A stretch of 64,000 bases of DNA from CAVVST01 sp963750995 (GCA_963750995.1 CAVVST010000005.1:372001-436000), one strand, 5' to 3'. Shown: positions 7,875-18,054, numbered from the stretch's first letter. Notes: generated from the sequence alone by a model not told the origin. Numbers and translations are program-made.

Positions 7875-9566
7875 TCACTGCGGCAGCGCGTACGCGTAGA
7901 GGGTGTCGTCGGACGCAAACAACAGAAACTGCCGCCCATCCAGCATGTAGGTGATCGGCGGGTTCGTCACGTTGTTCAGCACGGGATTTCCCTTATCGGG
8001 CAGCATTGCACGCCACAGTATCTGTCCGGTGGACGCCTCATAGGCCACCATATAGCCGCCGGGGTTCCCGGCAAACACCACCCCTCCGGCGGTGCTGAGG
8101 AGACCGCCAACCCGATGCGGGCGCGGCGGGTTCCACTCACTGCCTGCGTAGCGGTGAATCCACTTGGCTTTTCCGGTCTTGACGTCAATCGCGCGGAGAG
8201 ACATGTCATAGCCACCGACGCCCTGGGACTGATGTCCCAACTCGCCCGTGACCGGGTCCGGATCCCCATAGGTGTAATGGATGTCGAACCCCTGCATCAC
8301 ATTGAAATACAGCAGCCCGGTCTCGGGCATGTAGGTGGGCGGCACCCAATTTTGAATGCCACCATTGCTCGGCGAGAGCAACGCGCCGCCCCGCTGATAC
8401 ATCTTGGCGGGATTTCGAATCGGCTTCCCCTGCGCGTTGAATCCCAGCGACCAATTGACCGACTCGGCCAGCAGCGCCGACACAAGGTGTTCGCCGGTCG
8501 CCCGATCGAAGAGATAGTAGGTGCCGTTACGGTTCGCCTGGGCGACCACCTTCCTGGGCCGTCCGTCCATGGTCGTGTCAATCAGGACTGGTACCTGGTT
8601 CGAGTCGAAATCCCAGGCCTCATTCGGTGAAGTCTGGAAGTACCACACCATTTTTCCTGTATCGGGATTGAGCGCAACCAGAGAGCAGCTATAGAGATTG
8701 TCGCCCTTTCGCAGTTCAGGATGGTACATGGGCGTGGGGTTTCCTGTCGGGACGTAGATCAGGTTGAGGTCAGGATCGTACGTGACCGGCTGCCAGGTCA
8801 TCCCTCCGCCATGCTCGCGGGCGAAGTCATTCGGCCACGTTTCCGATCCGGGCTCACCCCGGCCCGGCGTCGTGAACCATTTCCACTCGAGCTCCCCGCT
8901 GTCAGGATTCCGCGACTCAATCCAGGCTGGCACATCAAGGGCATCGCCGCTCAACCCGACGAGGAGATGGTCCTTGACGACAACCGGCGCGGCCGACACG
9001 TAGTAGTTGCTCTTGACGCTGCCGATTTCCTTGTGCCAGCGTTCCTTGCCCGTCCTGGCGTCGAGCGACACCAGGTGGCCATCCGGTGTCCCGAAGTAAA
9101 GCCAGTTCTTGTACATGGCCATACCTCGATTACCCGTGTACTCACCACCGCTGCTGCGCCAGAAGTAATGCCAGATTTCGCGCCCCGTCCTCGCGTCGAC
9201 AGCCCACGCATGGTCCGGCGCCGTGAAGTAGAGGACGCCGTTGACGAGGAGCGGCGTCGCCATCAGGAAGCCTCTCATTGCCTGTCCTGAAAACTGGAGG
9301 ACGGCCTTCTCCACCGTGCCGCCCGTCATCGCTCCGTCCTGGGACAGGTTCGCGCGATACTGCCACTCCAGCCGCAGCTTAGTGACGCTTGATCTGTCAA
9401 TCTGCTTCAACGTGCTGTAGTGCTTGCCCGAGTAATCACCGTGATACGTCGGCCACGCGTCGGTAGGAGGCTTTTTCAAAAGCCCGGGGTCCAGTTTCGC
9501 CTGCGCGGACAGCGCCCCCACGAGGACCGCGAGAACGACTGGAACGAGAACGAGTCTGTTCTTCAC
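7875..9566 (-). CDS. PQQ-dependent dehydrogenase, methanol/ethanol-dehydrogenase family
   Basis: 563 residues with an N-terminal signal peptide (cleaved near ALSAQA), so periplasmic. Eight-bladed propeller features are visible: repeated W-motifs such as AWAVDARTGREIWHY, LVSLDARTGKERW and LVALNPDTGKMVWYFQ, plus DFDSNQVPVLID and GGAQ-type loops. It would oxidise an alcohol, polyol or sugar and pass electrons to the cytochrome encoded just upstream. The GTG start shares a GTGA overlap with the cytochrome stop. Oddly, the vicinal Cys-Cys of classical alcohol dehydrogenases appears replaced by Ser-Ser-Gly in FWRSSGGEYTGNRG, so the usual eight-membered disulfide ring cannot form. The frame is intact. 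Confidence 0.92.
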   Translation of the reverse strand: MKNRLVLVPVVLAVLVGALSAQAKLDPGLLKKPPTDAWPTYHGDYSGKHYSTLKQIDRSSVTKLRLEWQYRANLSQDGAMTGGTVEKAVLQFSGQAMRGFLMATPLLVNGVLYFTAPDHAWAVDARTGREIWHYFWRSSGGEYTGNRGMAMYKNWLYFGTPDGHLVSLDARTGKERWHKEIGSVKSNYYVSAAPVVVKDHLLVGLSGDALDVPAWIESRNPDSGELEWKWFTTPGRGEPGSETWPNDFAREHGGGMTWQPVTYDPDLNLIYVPTGNPTPMYHPELRKGDNLYSCSLVALNPDTGKMVWYFQTSPNEAWDFDSNQVPVLIDTTMDGRPRKVVAQANRNGTYYLFDRATGEHLVSALLAESVNWSLGFNAQGKPIRNPAKMYQRGGALLSPSNGGIQNWVPPTYMPETGLLYFNVMQGFDIHYTYGDPDPVTGELGHQSQGVGGYDMSLRAIDVKTGKAKWIHRYAGSEWNPPRPHRVGGLLSTAGGVVFAGNPGGYMVAYEASTGQILWRAMLPDKGNPVLNNVTNPPITYMLDGRQFLLFASDDTLYAYALPQ

Positions 9567-10423
9567 TTGAGCGTCACCAGGTAAGCGACGAGATTGTGCA
9601 TGGTCTCGTCGGTGTACTTCAGCATCAACTGCCGATGCGCCTCGAGTGGATCATTGATCTCGACCTTTGGTATATCGCTGCCGATGGGTCGCTCGATGGT
9701 GCGTCGATCGCCCGCGCCGTCGATGAGAGTGACGAAGAAATCATCGACCGACACCAGCGTGCCGGAAATGACCTGGCCACGCGCCAGCGTCACCTTGACC
9801 TGAACAGGAACAGATCGAGGAGGAGGGGCGCCCCGCCGGCCCCCTGTCACGACGCGCGGATTGACCATGCGGCCCTGCAGGATGACCGGCGTGTACTTGC
9901 CGCCGACGCCCTTGAGATCTCCGAGCGGCGAATGACACGTGCGGCAGCCGCCGGCGCCGTTGAAGTACGCCTCTCCGGCAACGGGATCGCCGACGACGAT
10001 ACTCGCCGGATTCATCGCCGGCCGACCGCTTCCTTCCGCCGCCCGCACCCTGAGGAAAGCAGCGAGGTCCGAAAGCTGCGCCGCGGGTAGTCCCGGGAAG
10101 GGCGGCATGCCAGTCTCAGGCCGACCGACCTTCAGGAAGTCGCCGAGGACCTTGCCGTCTTCGTCGTTCAGCACATACAGCGAACGAGTCAGGTCCGGCC
10201 CCTGTGCCCCTCGCGCGTCCCCGCCATGGCAGAACCCACACGAGGACGCATAAGTTGTCGAGCCCCGCTCTACGCTCGCCGCCTCGGCTGCCGGCCTCAC
10301 GCCCAACCGGGTCGCGGCGGTTGCCGCTCCGGCTCCGCCCGGTGGCCCCTCCTGGGCATGCAACAAGGCGAAGACCGCGAAGACGACAACCGCGACCGGA
10401 GCAAGTCCGCGTACGACGACCAT
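9563..10423 (-). CDS. Di-haem c-type cytochrome, partner of the PQQ dehydrogenase
   Basis: 286 residues with an N-terminal hydrophobic export segment. Two haem-binding motifs are present, CGFCH at residues 62-66 and CRTCH at 160-164. TGMPPF around residue 104 gives a candidate axial Met for the first haem. After the second motif the chain continues into a beta-rich tail (VQVKVTLARGQVISGTLVSVDDFFVTL) resembling an Sm-like or PDZ-like barrel, and ends in a helix DETMHNLVAYLVTL of cytochrome type. It lies 11 bases downstream of the receptor and overlaps the PQQ dehydrogenase start by four bases, so the three form one operon for import and periplasmic oxidation. It would accept electrons from PQQ. 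The frame is intact. Confidence 0.9.
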   Translation of the reverse strand: MVVVRGLAPVAVVVFAVFALLHAQEGPPGGAGAATAATRLGVRPAAEAASVERGSTTYASSCGFCHGGDARGAQGPDLTRSLYVLNDEDGKVLGDFLKVGRPETGMPPFPGLPAAQLSDLAAFLRVRAAEGSGRPAMNPASIVVGDPVAGEAYFNGAGGCRTCHSPLGDLKGVGGKYTPVILQGRMVNPRVVTGGRRGAPPPRSVPVQVKVTLARGQVISGTLVSVDDFFVTLIDGAGDRRTIERPIGSDIPKVEINDPLEAHRQLMLKYTDETMHNLVAYLVTLK

Positions 10424-10434
10424 GTCTGATTACT

Positions 10435-13400
10435 TCAGAACAGCAACTTCGCGGCGAACTGCATCTGCCGCGGGATGGCGTTGCCGGTGCTCGAAATAGT
10501 GCCGAACTGGGCGTTGCCGAGCGCCGTGCTCGGGTTGGCGAAGTTCGCGGTGTTCGTCACGTTGTAAACCTCGTAGCGCAACTGCAGTCTGGAACTGCCA
10601 CGCAGGTAGATGTCCTTGAACAGCGACAGGTCAAGCCGGCGTTGAGACGGGCCCCAGCCGACGGTGGCTGGCGCATTGCCGAGCGTGAACTGCGGCTGTG
10701 CTTCGAACGCTGCGGTATTGAACCACCGCTGCACGGTCCGCTCGCCCTTCGGGAGGATTGGATCGCCCACCATGTTCGGCCGATCGCCACCGCTCGTGTT
10801 CGCGCGCTCGGTGGAATTCGACACGCTCCATGGACGGCCCGACTGCCAGAAGGTGGAGACGTTCACCTGCCAGCCGGCGAGCAGCGACCTGACGCCCGTC
10901 AGGTTCCGACCGAACGGCAGCGCGTAGTTGATCTGCCCGACCCATGCATGTGGCACATCGTTGGCCGAGTACCGACCATTCTTCCGTGAACTCGAACGTC
11001 ACGGGATCGACCACGGCCCACGCTTGCGGTCCACTGCTCTTCGCCACCGACCGCGTGTAGTGCGTGGTCAGCGCCAGTCCGTCGCGGAACCGGCGCTGGA
11101 AGATGAGCTGCAGCGCGTGGTAGGACGACTCGTGTCGTGTCGTGTAGTAGTTGATGGTGTTCAGGCGCGGTAGCGTTGGCCCGAAGATGCGGCGCGCCTG
11201 GACCGCTCCGGGGCCGATTGGCGCCAGGTTGAGGTTCTGGTTGTTGCCGCTCGACACGAAGTCGCCGATGTTGCCGACATATCCGATCGTCGCGACGTTG
11301 CCGGCGAATTCCTTCTCGACATTCAGGTTGAACTGCTGGTAGCGCGTCGACTTCAGGTTCACATCGACCGCCCGGAACGTCCCGGCGAGATCACGCGCGG
11401 CCGAGATGTTCGGTTTCTGCATTTCGGGCAGACCCTGCCTGAGCAGCAGATCCGGCACGCCGCCGAGCGCGTCGCCCAGGCTCGTAACCGGACCGTAGAG
11501 GGAGAACAGCGGTTCGTTCTTCATCACCGAGAACGACGTCTGGTTCGACGGGACGAACGACAACCCGAATCCGCCGCGGACAACCGTGCTGTACGGCAAC
11601 GTGGCGGCGAAGCCGATGCGCGGCTGGACGTTCGAGTAGTCGGTCTTCACGCCGGCCGTTTCCGACGCGCCGTTCTGGCCGGCCACGTAGAGGGTCCCGG
11701 TGAACGGATCCATGTTGGACATCTGATTGTTTTCCTCGGTATACGGCGGGTACACGTCGTAGCGGACGCCGAGGTTGATGGTCAGCCAGCCGGTCGCGCG
11801 CCAGTCGTCCTGCACGAACAGCGAGGGTTCGTTGGTGCGGTACTCGGCTCGAAGGGCGTGTGGTTCCGGAGCACGGTGGATGGCAGGCCTAACAGGAATG
11901 ACGCCACCGAGTGGCCGCCCTGGCCGGTTGCGCTGCGAGTCAGGTTCGGGCCGAACGTGAAGATGCCGTTCGGTGACGAGCTCTGGATGCTCGCGAATTC
12001 GCGCATGACGACGCCACCGCCGAACTTGAAGCTGTGCGCACCCGCGGTCTGCGTCAGCACGGCGCTGAACTGCTTCGTGAGGTTCCTGATGATGAGCGGC
12101 AGGTTCTGCGTGTCGCCCAGAATCGCGAAGCCGTTCATGTTCATCAGCGCCAGTGACGACGCCACGTCGTCGACGTTGACGCCCGGCAGGCCAAGCGCCG
12201 CGCTGGCGTTGGTGCGGAAGTTCGACCGGGTAGGACGCGATGTCGAGATCGAGCAGGCCGCCCTTGAATTCGCCGACGAGGGTTGGGCTGAACACGCGCA
12301 CGTAGTTGCCCTGATAGCCTGACGCGGTGGTCTTGTTCGGGCCCGGGAAGCCGGCGTTCGTACCGCGTCAGACAGCCGGGGTAGAGCCCCGTGGCCTCAT
12401 TCACAGGACAGCCGCTCGGGGCGTAGTTGTCGAGGTTGTTGTACGACCAGCGGCCCCAGATCGTGTTGCCCGGGTTGAGCCGGTGATCGATGCGCACGTC
12501 CGCCGTGTGGCTGCGCTGAAATCCTCCGTCGTGCTCTGGTAGTTGTTGGCCAGTCCGCCGGTCGTGGGGGCCGGGAAGAGCGCCAGGTACCGCGCCGCGA
12601 TCGGGTCGATGCGGTTGGCCGGAATGATGTTGCCCGGGAATGGCGTACGCGGCGTGGTGACGGGTCGGAGATCGGTGCCGTCGATCTCCGAGAAGTCGCC
12701 TTGGCGCATCTTCATCGTCGGAATGGTCAGGTTGTTGACCTGTCCCTGCTCCGAGTCGAACCCTCGTAGTCGCCAAAGAAGAACGTGCGGTTCGAGACGA
12801 CGGGACCGCCGAGGCTGCCGCCGAATTGGTGCTGGTTCAGCATCGGGTCCACCGTCGCAAAGTAGTCGCGCTCGTCGAAGCGATCGTTGCGGTAGAACTC
12901 GTACGCCGAGCCATGGAACTCGTTGGTGCCCGACTTGGTGAGGATGTTGATCATGCCGCCGCCCGTGCGTCCGGTCTCGGCCGAATACAGGTTGGTCTGG
13001 ACGCGGACTTCCGTGAATCGCGTCCATCGACGGCTTGACGCCGATCGTGCCGATGTAGCGCTCGTTGTTGTCCATGCCGTCGATCATCTGGTTGTTCTGG
13101 GTGTCGGCGGCGCCGTTGATCGAGACCGCCGAGGTCTGCCGGCGATCGTCAGGACGCGTGCCGCTTGCGACTGAGTTGTCGCGCCGTCGTTCGCGCCCGG
13201 CACCAGCTGCACGAGGCTGATGAAGTTGCGTCCGTTGACCGGCAGGTCCTGGACGGCCTTTTCCGTGACCAGTGTGCTGAGTGTCGACGCGTCGGTCTGC
13301 AGCAGCGGCGACTCAGCCGTGACCTGCACGGTCTCGCTGATGCGTGCCGACGTTCAATGCGCCATCAACGCGGGTGCGGTCGCCGCTGGTGAGCGACCGT

Positions 13401-13672
13401 GCGCGGGTCTGCGCCGAGAAGCCCTGCAGCTCGATCCGCACCGATGTAGGTGCCGATCGGCAGCAGCGTGAACACATAGTCGCCGGTGTCGCTGACGTCA
13501 CGGTGGTACGAACGTCCTTGGTACCGATGTTTTCGACCGTGACGGTGGCGCCGGGGAGTACGCCGCCGCTGTTATCCGTCACGCGACCGACGATGTCGGC
13601 GGTCTGTGCGGAGGCGAGGGAGGGAAGAGCGACAACGAGCAACGCGCAGACGAACCACTTAACGGGATGCAT
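10435..13672 (-). CDS. Oar-like TonB-dependent receptor with carboxypeptidase-regulatory-like domain (several frameshifts)
   Basis: About 1,075 codons of one receptor, spread over all three minus frames by single-base breaks (for example near 13330, 13090, 12960, 12770, 12300, 11870 and 10960). It starts MHPVKWFVCALL with a signal peptide ending SLASAQ. Next come the beta-sandwich TADIVGRVTDNSGGVLPGA, a plug-like region with LPVNGRNFISLVQLVPG and DGMDNNERYIGTIGVKP, INILTKSGTNEFHGSAYEF, and the long barrel ending MQFAAKLLF with the outer-membrane terminal Phe. Such receptors import oligosaccharides or peptides across the outer membrane. It leads the operon with the cytochrome and PQQ dehydrogenase and is paralogous to the receptor at 18532. 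Confidence 0.87.
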
Positions 13673-13718
13673 TTCCTTGGATTCCTCTCTCGGACGAATC
13701 CGAGCCAAGCGATGACCG

Positions 13719-13732
13719 TGCAACCGGTTACA
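13719..13732. promoter_or_regulatory. LacI-family operator upstream of the receptor operon
   Basis: TGCAACCGGTTACA lies 46 bases upstream of the receptor ATG and just downstream of the predicted transcription start of the minus-strand promoter at 13744-13773, a position suited to blocking RNA polymerase. Confidence 0.85.
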
Positions 13733-13743
13733 TTCGAGGGCAG

Positions 13744-13773
13744 ATACTAAGCTAGCCACGGTCTCGAATGCAA
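13744..13773 (-). promoter_or_regulatory. Predicted promoter of the receptor-cytochrome-PQQ operon
   Basis: On the minus strand a -10 box TAGTAT (13744-13749) and a -35 box TTGCAT (13768-13773) are separated by 18 bases. The start point would be near 13737, placing the operator at about +5 to +18. Confidence 0.55.
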
Positions 13774-13787
13774 GCCGCGGCGGAGTT

Positions 13788-14491
13788 CTACTGCGGCTGC
13801 TCGAAGAAGGCGGTGCGTTCCGGGTCGAACGGGTCGCAGAGCTGGTACGGCCGCGCCTCGTACTCTTTTTCAGCGCGCTGATAGCGGAACTCGTACGAGT
13901 GCGGACGTCTGAAACACGGACGGATCCGTCCAGGTGAACCTCACCGAGAGCACGGCTCCGTCTTTCAGCAGACGATAGCGCTCGACCAGCTGTGAGTTCG
14001 CCGTCCTGAATCCGCCGCCGGGAATGGCGGTGATGCCATGCGTCGGCTCGAAGCCCGTCGTATCCACCACGAGCGTGTCCCCTTCCCAATGCGCGATCGA
14101 ATCGCCGCTGGTCGTCGGATCGAAGATTTCCTTGTCGATGTGCGTCTTGCGGTTGAGATAGAGATGGCGCACCGGCGTCACCGGTGACTCCGCCACGATC
14201 ACGATCTCCCGGGCTCCCTGACGGATGTTGAGCGGACGCCCCACATCCATCGTCGTCGGCATGCCCACCCAGTTGCACCACCGGATGGCCTTCGCCGTCT
14301 TGCGGGCCTCGGCCTCGATCATCGCCGGCGTGACACGTGGAGACAGACGCGCGGATGGGACGAGACGCCCGTCGATCGGAAGCTCCCAATACCCGCTGAT
14401 ATCGGGCGGAGCACCCGCTTGAGCGGTGAGCGGCGCGGCACCCGCGAGGATGGCGGCGACTGGCAGCGACGACAGCGGCGAACGTCTTCAC
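13788..14491 (-). CDS. Secreted GDTLVV-motif protein, function unknown (frameshifted)
   Basis: Starts with GTG at 14491, one base after the stop of the upstream paralogue. A frame break inside the signal peptide near 14465 and another near 13900 are needed. The protein then reads PDISGYWELPIDGRLVPSARLSPRV, WCNWVGMPTTMDVG, DSIAHWEGDTLVVDTTGF, SQLVERYRLLKDG, FTWTDPSVFQ and a C-terminus CDPFDPERTAFFEQPQ. The WEGDTLVVDT block and the downstream ERF/WTDP blocks define the family seen seven times in this window. It forms a pair with 14493 exactly as 16528 pairs with 17230. It is exported; the role is unknown. Confidence 0.72.
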
Positions 14492-14492
14492 G

Positions 14493-15282
14493 CTACTGCA
14501 CCTGTTTCGGCGGAACGATGGACTGACGCTGCAGGGGATCGCTCGAATCACACCACGTCTCCAGTGCATAGCTGTCCTCGGGAAGCCGCTCGAAGACGTA
14601 CTGATAGGTGTGGGGGCGAACGTAGAGCACCGGATCGTCCCACGTGTAGGTGATCGTGAGACGCTTGCCGTCGGGCGCAAGTTCGAACCGCTCGGTGAGG
14701 CGTGTTTCGGGCCGGCGCTTTCCCCCTCCCTGGCACGTTGCCTTCCGACAGTCCGATCGTCTCGACGATCAGGGCGTTTCCCTCATAACGACCGGTCGAG
14801 TGGCCGTACATGCTCGGCGTGAACCTCGCCAGGTCTGGATGCGGGCGGCCATCCATGTAGAAGCGCCGGCCGCCGGGGCCCTCGCGAACCATCAGGACTT
14901 CGTCCTTTGACTGCAGGAGGAATATGGCGGTCGAATTCGGGTTGATCGCGCTGCCGCCCGTGCCTTCGGGCGTGCACGCGCCGTTGTTGACGATGTACGC
15001 CTGGCCGGCCTGATTCGCCGGGCCGCTGCCGGCGCCCGCCGGAATCACATTCCGGCCGTCGCCGCGCACCACCATCGCCTGGCCGGCGGCCGTCAGCGCT
15101 GCCGGCGGATGCTTCTGCGCGGTCCCGTCGAAGCTCCCCGACCCGCTGTCGAGCCGAAGCCAGCCGCCGGACATATCGGGGACGACGGCTGGCGCCGGCT
15201 GCTGCCCCGCGGCTGTTCCGCCGGAACCGATGAACGCGGCCAGCAGCAGCACCGCGGCAACCGCGACACGGCAAGCATTCAT
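14493..15282 (-). CDS. Secreted GDTLVV-motif-like protein, function unknown (frameshifted)
   Basis: The ATG at 15282 follows the same GGAGATATGTC leader as the DUF6152 genes. The signal peptide ends near GTAAGQQ. The mature part reads DMSGGWLRLDSGSGSFDGTAQ, GACTPEGTGGSAINPNS, FYMDGRPHPDLARFTPS, GHSTGRYEGNALIVETIG, and after a one-base break near 14735, TRLTERFELAPDGKRL, YTWDDPVLYVRPHTYQY. The block order matches the protein at 26925. It is the first gene after the in-phase LacI operators at 15363 and 15405 and ends one base before the next family member. Function is unknown; the fold is probably a beta-barrel. Confidence 0.72.
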
Positions 15283-15348
15283 GACATATCTCCATACAAG
15301 GGCGTGAAACGACGGCGCACGCGGCCGCTGACCGCGAGGCGTCGAATA

Positions 15349-15377
15349 TATATACCGCCACTTGTAACCGGTGGCAA
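15349..15377 (-). promoter_or_regulatory. Predicted minus-strand promoter overlapped by a LacI-type site
   Basis: The -10 box TATATA (15349-15354) and -35 box TTGCCA (15372-15377) are 17 bases apart on the minus strand. The imperfect operator at 15363-15376 covers the -35 box. This promoter would drive 15282 to 13788. Confidence 0.6.
15363..15376. promoter_or_regulatory. Imperfect LacI-family operator
   Basis: TGTAACCGGTGGCA differs from the symmetrical TGTAACCGGTTACA at two bases in one half. Its centre lies exactly 42 bases from that of the strong site at 15405-15418, four helical turns. Confidence 0.7.
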
Positions 15378-15404
15378 TCCACGTCATGCGCGTTACACTA
15401 CGCC

Positions 15405-15418
15405 TGCAACCGGTTACA
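15405..15418. promoter_or_regulatory. LacI-family operator in divergent region
   Basis: TGCAACCGGTTACA, flanked by CC and GG so that symmetry extends to 15403-15420. It sits 31 bases upstream of the plus-strand beta-propeller gene and 122 bases upstream of the minus-strand gene. Confidence 0.85.
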
Positions 15419-15448
15419 GGCAACCTTCAACCGATTGAGGTGCCTCAC

Positions 15449-16514
15449 GTGCGTATCACGTCAACTCTCGCCACGCCTCGATTGCCACGGCGCTCGTCAC
15501 CGGCTGCGGAGATAGTCAGCCGCGCACGGCGGTCCCGGCCGCTGCGCCAACCCTGCAGGGCCCCTACGGCGTGTACGTGACGAATGAGATCTCCGGCGAT
15601 CTCAGTGTCATCGACCCGGCGACGAACACCGCCGTCGCCACGCTGCCGCTTGGGAAACGTCCCCGCGGCATCCGGGTGGCGCCAGGTGGCACCGATCTGT
15701 ACGTCGCCCTGAGCGGTTCGCCGATCTCTCCGCCGGGAACCGACGAGTCGGAGCTGCCCCCGGCCGATCGCGCGGCCGACGGCATTGGCATCGTCGACAC
15801 CAAGGCGCTGACGTTGCGGACGATTCTGCGGGGACCGCAGGATCCTGAGCAGACGTCCGTCAGCCGCGATGGCGCGCGCCTCTACATCGCCAACGAAGAC
15901 AAGGGGACCGCCAGCGTCCTCGAGGTCGCGGGTGGCAAGACGATCGCTGAATTTGACGTCGGCGGCGAGCCCGAGGGTGTCACCACCAGCCCTGATGGAC
16001 GCTTCGTCTACGTGACGTCCGAACAGGACAATCAGGTATCAGTCATCGATACGGCCGCCAGCCGGGTTCTCAAGCAGATCGCTGTCGGGCCACGGCCTCG
16101 CGACACCGCGTTCACGCCGGACAGCAGCCGGGCCTACGTCACGTCGGAGAACAGCGCGAGCATCTCGGTGGTCGACACAACGACGCACACCGTCGTTCAC
16201 ACGAGATCAAACTCAGTGGGGAGCTCGTGAGACCGATGGGTGCCATCGCATGTCCCCCGATGGAAAGCGTCTTTACGTGTCAACCGGTCGTGGCGGCACC
16301 GTCGTGGCGGTGGACATCGCTACGACACGCAGGTCGGTTCCGTGGCTGTCGGCGCGCGACCCTGGGGGATCGCGCTCAGTCCGGATGGCGCGCGCCTCTA
16401 CACCGCTAACGGCCCATCGAACGACGTCTCCGTCGTCGATACCGCGACGATGTCCCTCGTCACCAAGATTCCCGTCGGTCAATCGCCGTGGGGAGTGGCG
16501 GTGTCGAGCGTTAG
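15449..16514 (+). CDS. YncE-like beta-propeller lipoprotein (YVTN repeats; frameshifted)
   Basis: Propeller blades are evident: GVYVTNEISGDLSVIDPATNTAVATLPLG, YIANEDKGTASVLEVAGGK, FVYVTSEQDNQVSVIDTA, AYVTSENSASISVVDT, RLYVSTGRGGTVVAVDIA and RLYTANGPSNDVSVVDTA. The likely start is GTG at 15449 with GAGG nine bases upstream; after a frame break near 15490 the sequence reads ATALVTGCGDSQ, a lipobox. Further breaks lie near 16235 and 16330, and one near 16505 would give a stop at 16512-16514. YVTN propellers are periplasmic or surface proteins, often next to PQQ dehydrogenases and cytochromes; the ligand is unknown. It is divergent from the pair at 13788-15282 and shares the dual LacI operators. 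Confidence 0.8.
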
Positions 16515-16527
16515 CCGAAGGAGTGCT

Positions 16528-17228
16528 CTACTTCGGCGGCTCGAAGAAGGCGGTGCGTTCCGGATCGAATGGATCGCAGCGCTCGTACGGCCGCGGCTCG
16601 TACTCCTTTTCCGCGCGCCGATAGCGGAACTCGTAGAGTGAGGGCGTCTGAAACACGGACGGATCCGTCCAGGTGAACCGCACGGAGAGCAGGGTGCCGC
16701 CTTTCAGCAGACGATAGCGTTCGACCAGGTGTGAGTTCGCCGTCCGGAATCCGCCGCCGGGAATTTCGGTAATGCCCCTTGTTCGGATCGAAGCCCGTCG
16801 TGTCCACCACCAGCGTGTCGCCTTCCCAGTGCGCGATCGAATCGCCGCTGGTCGTCGGGTCGAACGTGTCCTTGTCGATGTGCGTCTTGCGATTGAGATA
16901 GAGGTGGCGCACCGGTGTCACCGGCGACTCCGCGACGATCACGATTTCGCGCGCTCCCTCACGGATATTGAGCGGCCGCCCCACATCCATCGTCGTCGGC
17001 ATGCCCACCCAGTTGCACCAGCGGATGGCCTTCGCCGTTTTGCGTGCCTCGGCCTCGAGCATCGCCGGCGTGACACTTGGGTGACAGGACGCGCGGGGGG
17101 GACAAAGCGGCCGTCAACCGACAACTCCCAGTAGCCGCTGATATCGGGCGCAGCGCCACCTGGCGGTGAGCGTCGCGGCCCCCGCGAGGAGAGCAGCGGC
17201 CGACAGCGACCGCCGCGAGCGTCTTCAC
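16528..17228 (-). CDS. Secreted GDTLVV-motif protein, paralogue of 13788 (frameshifted)
   Basis: Very close to the protein at 13788: both contain AKAIRWCNWVGMPTTMDVG, VAESPVTPVRHLYLNRKTHI, SIAHWEGDTLVVDTTGF and a C-terminus FDPERTAFFE. The GTG start at 17228 follows the stop of the upstream gene by one base, the same spacing as in the 14491/14493 pair. Frame breaks lie near 17165, 17080, 16775 and 16640. Its stop (16528) is 14 bases from the convergent beta-propeller stop. High DNA identity to 13788 indicates a recent tandem duplication of the two-gene cassette. Confidence 0.7.
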
Positions 17229-17229
17229 G

Positions 17230-18015
17230 CTACTGTATCTGCTTCGGCGGGACGATGGACTAATTCTGAAGGGGATCGCTCGAATCACACCAGGTCTCGA
17301 ATGCATAGCTGTCCTCGGGAAGCCGCTCGAAAACGTACTGATAGCTATGGGGGCGAACATAGAGCACCGGATCTGTCCCACGTGTAGGTGAGCGTGAGAC
17401 GCTTGCCGTCGGGCTCAAGTCGAACCGCTCGATGAGGCGTGTTTCCGGCCGCCGCCTTCCTCCGCCCTGTACGGGCCCTTCCGTCAGGCCGACCGTCTCG
17501 ACGATAAGGCGTTGCCCTCATAGCGACCGGTCGAGTGGCCGTACATGCTCGGCGTGAACCGCGCCAGGTCTGGATGCGGGCGACCATCCATATGGAAGCG
17601 CCGGCTGCCGGGGCCTTCACGAACCATCAGCACTTCGTCCTTCGACTGCAGGATGAACTGCGCCGTCGAATTCGGTTGATGGAGCTGCCCCCCGTGCCTT
17701 CAGCCGTGCACCCGCCGTTGATCACGATATAGGCTTCACCGGCCTTGTTGGCCGGGCCGGTCCCGGCGCCTGCGGAATGACGTTCCGGCCGTCGCCCTGG
17801 ACTCTCATGGCCTGGCCAGCGGCGGTCAGCGCTGCCGGCGGAATCTTCTTCAGTGGTGCCGTCGAAGCTTCCCGAGCCGCTGTCTACGCGAAGCCAGCCG
17901 CCAGAAAGATCGGGGACGTCCGCTGCCGCAGCTTGCTGCGCCGTCGCTGATCCGCCGGCGCCGATGAAGCGGCCAGCAGCAACACGACGGCAACCACGAC
18001 ACGGCGAGGATCCAT
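17230..18015 (-). CDS. Secreted GDTLVV-motif-like protein, paralogue of 14493 (many frameshifts)
   Basis: The ATG at 18015 (MDPRRVVVAVVLLL) has GGAG upstream. Reading across frames gives VPDLSGGWLRVDSGSGSFDGT, GPANKAGEAYIVINGGC, EGTGGSSIN, and then FTPSMYGHSTGRYEGN-type and YTWDRSGALC-type segments homologous to 14493. The break density is high (roughly one every 100 bases), so the exact protein cannot be given. It forms the second cassette with 16528 and sits 39 bases downstream of a DUF6152 gene, whereas the first cassette has no DUF6152 directly upstream. The product is exported and of unknown function. Confidence 0.65.
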
Positions 18016-18054
18016 GACGATTTTCTCCAGGCAAGGGCGCAGACATGGCGATGG

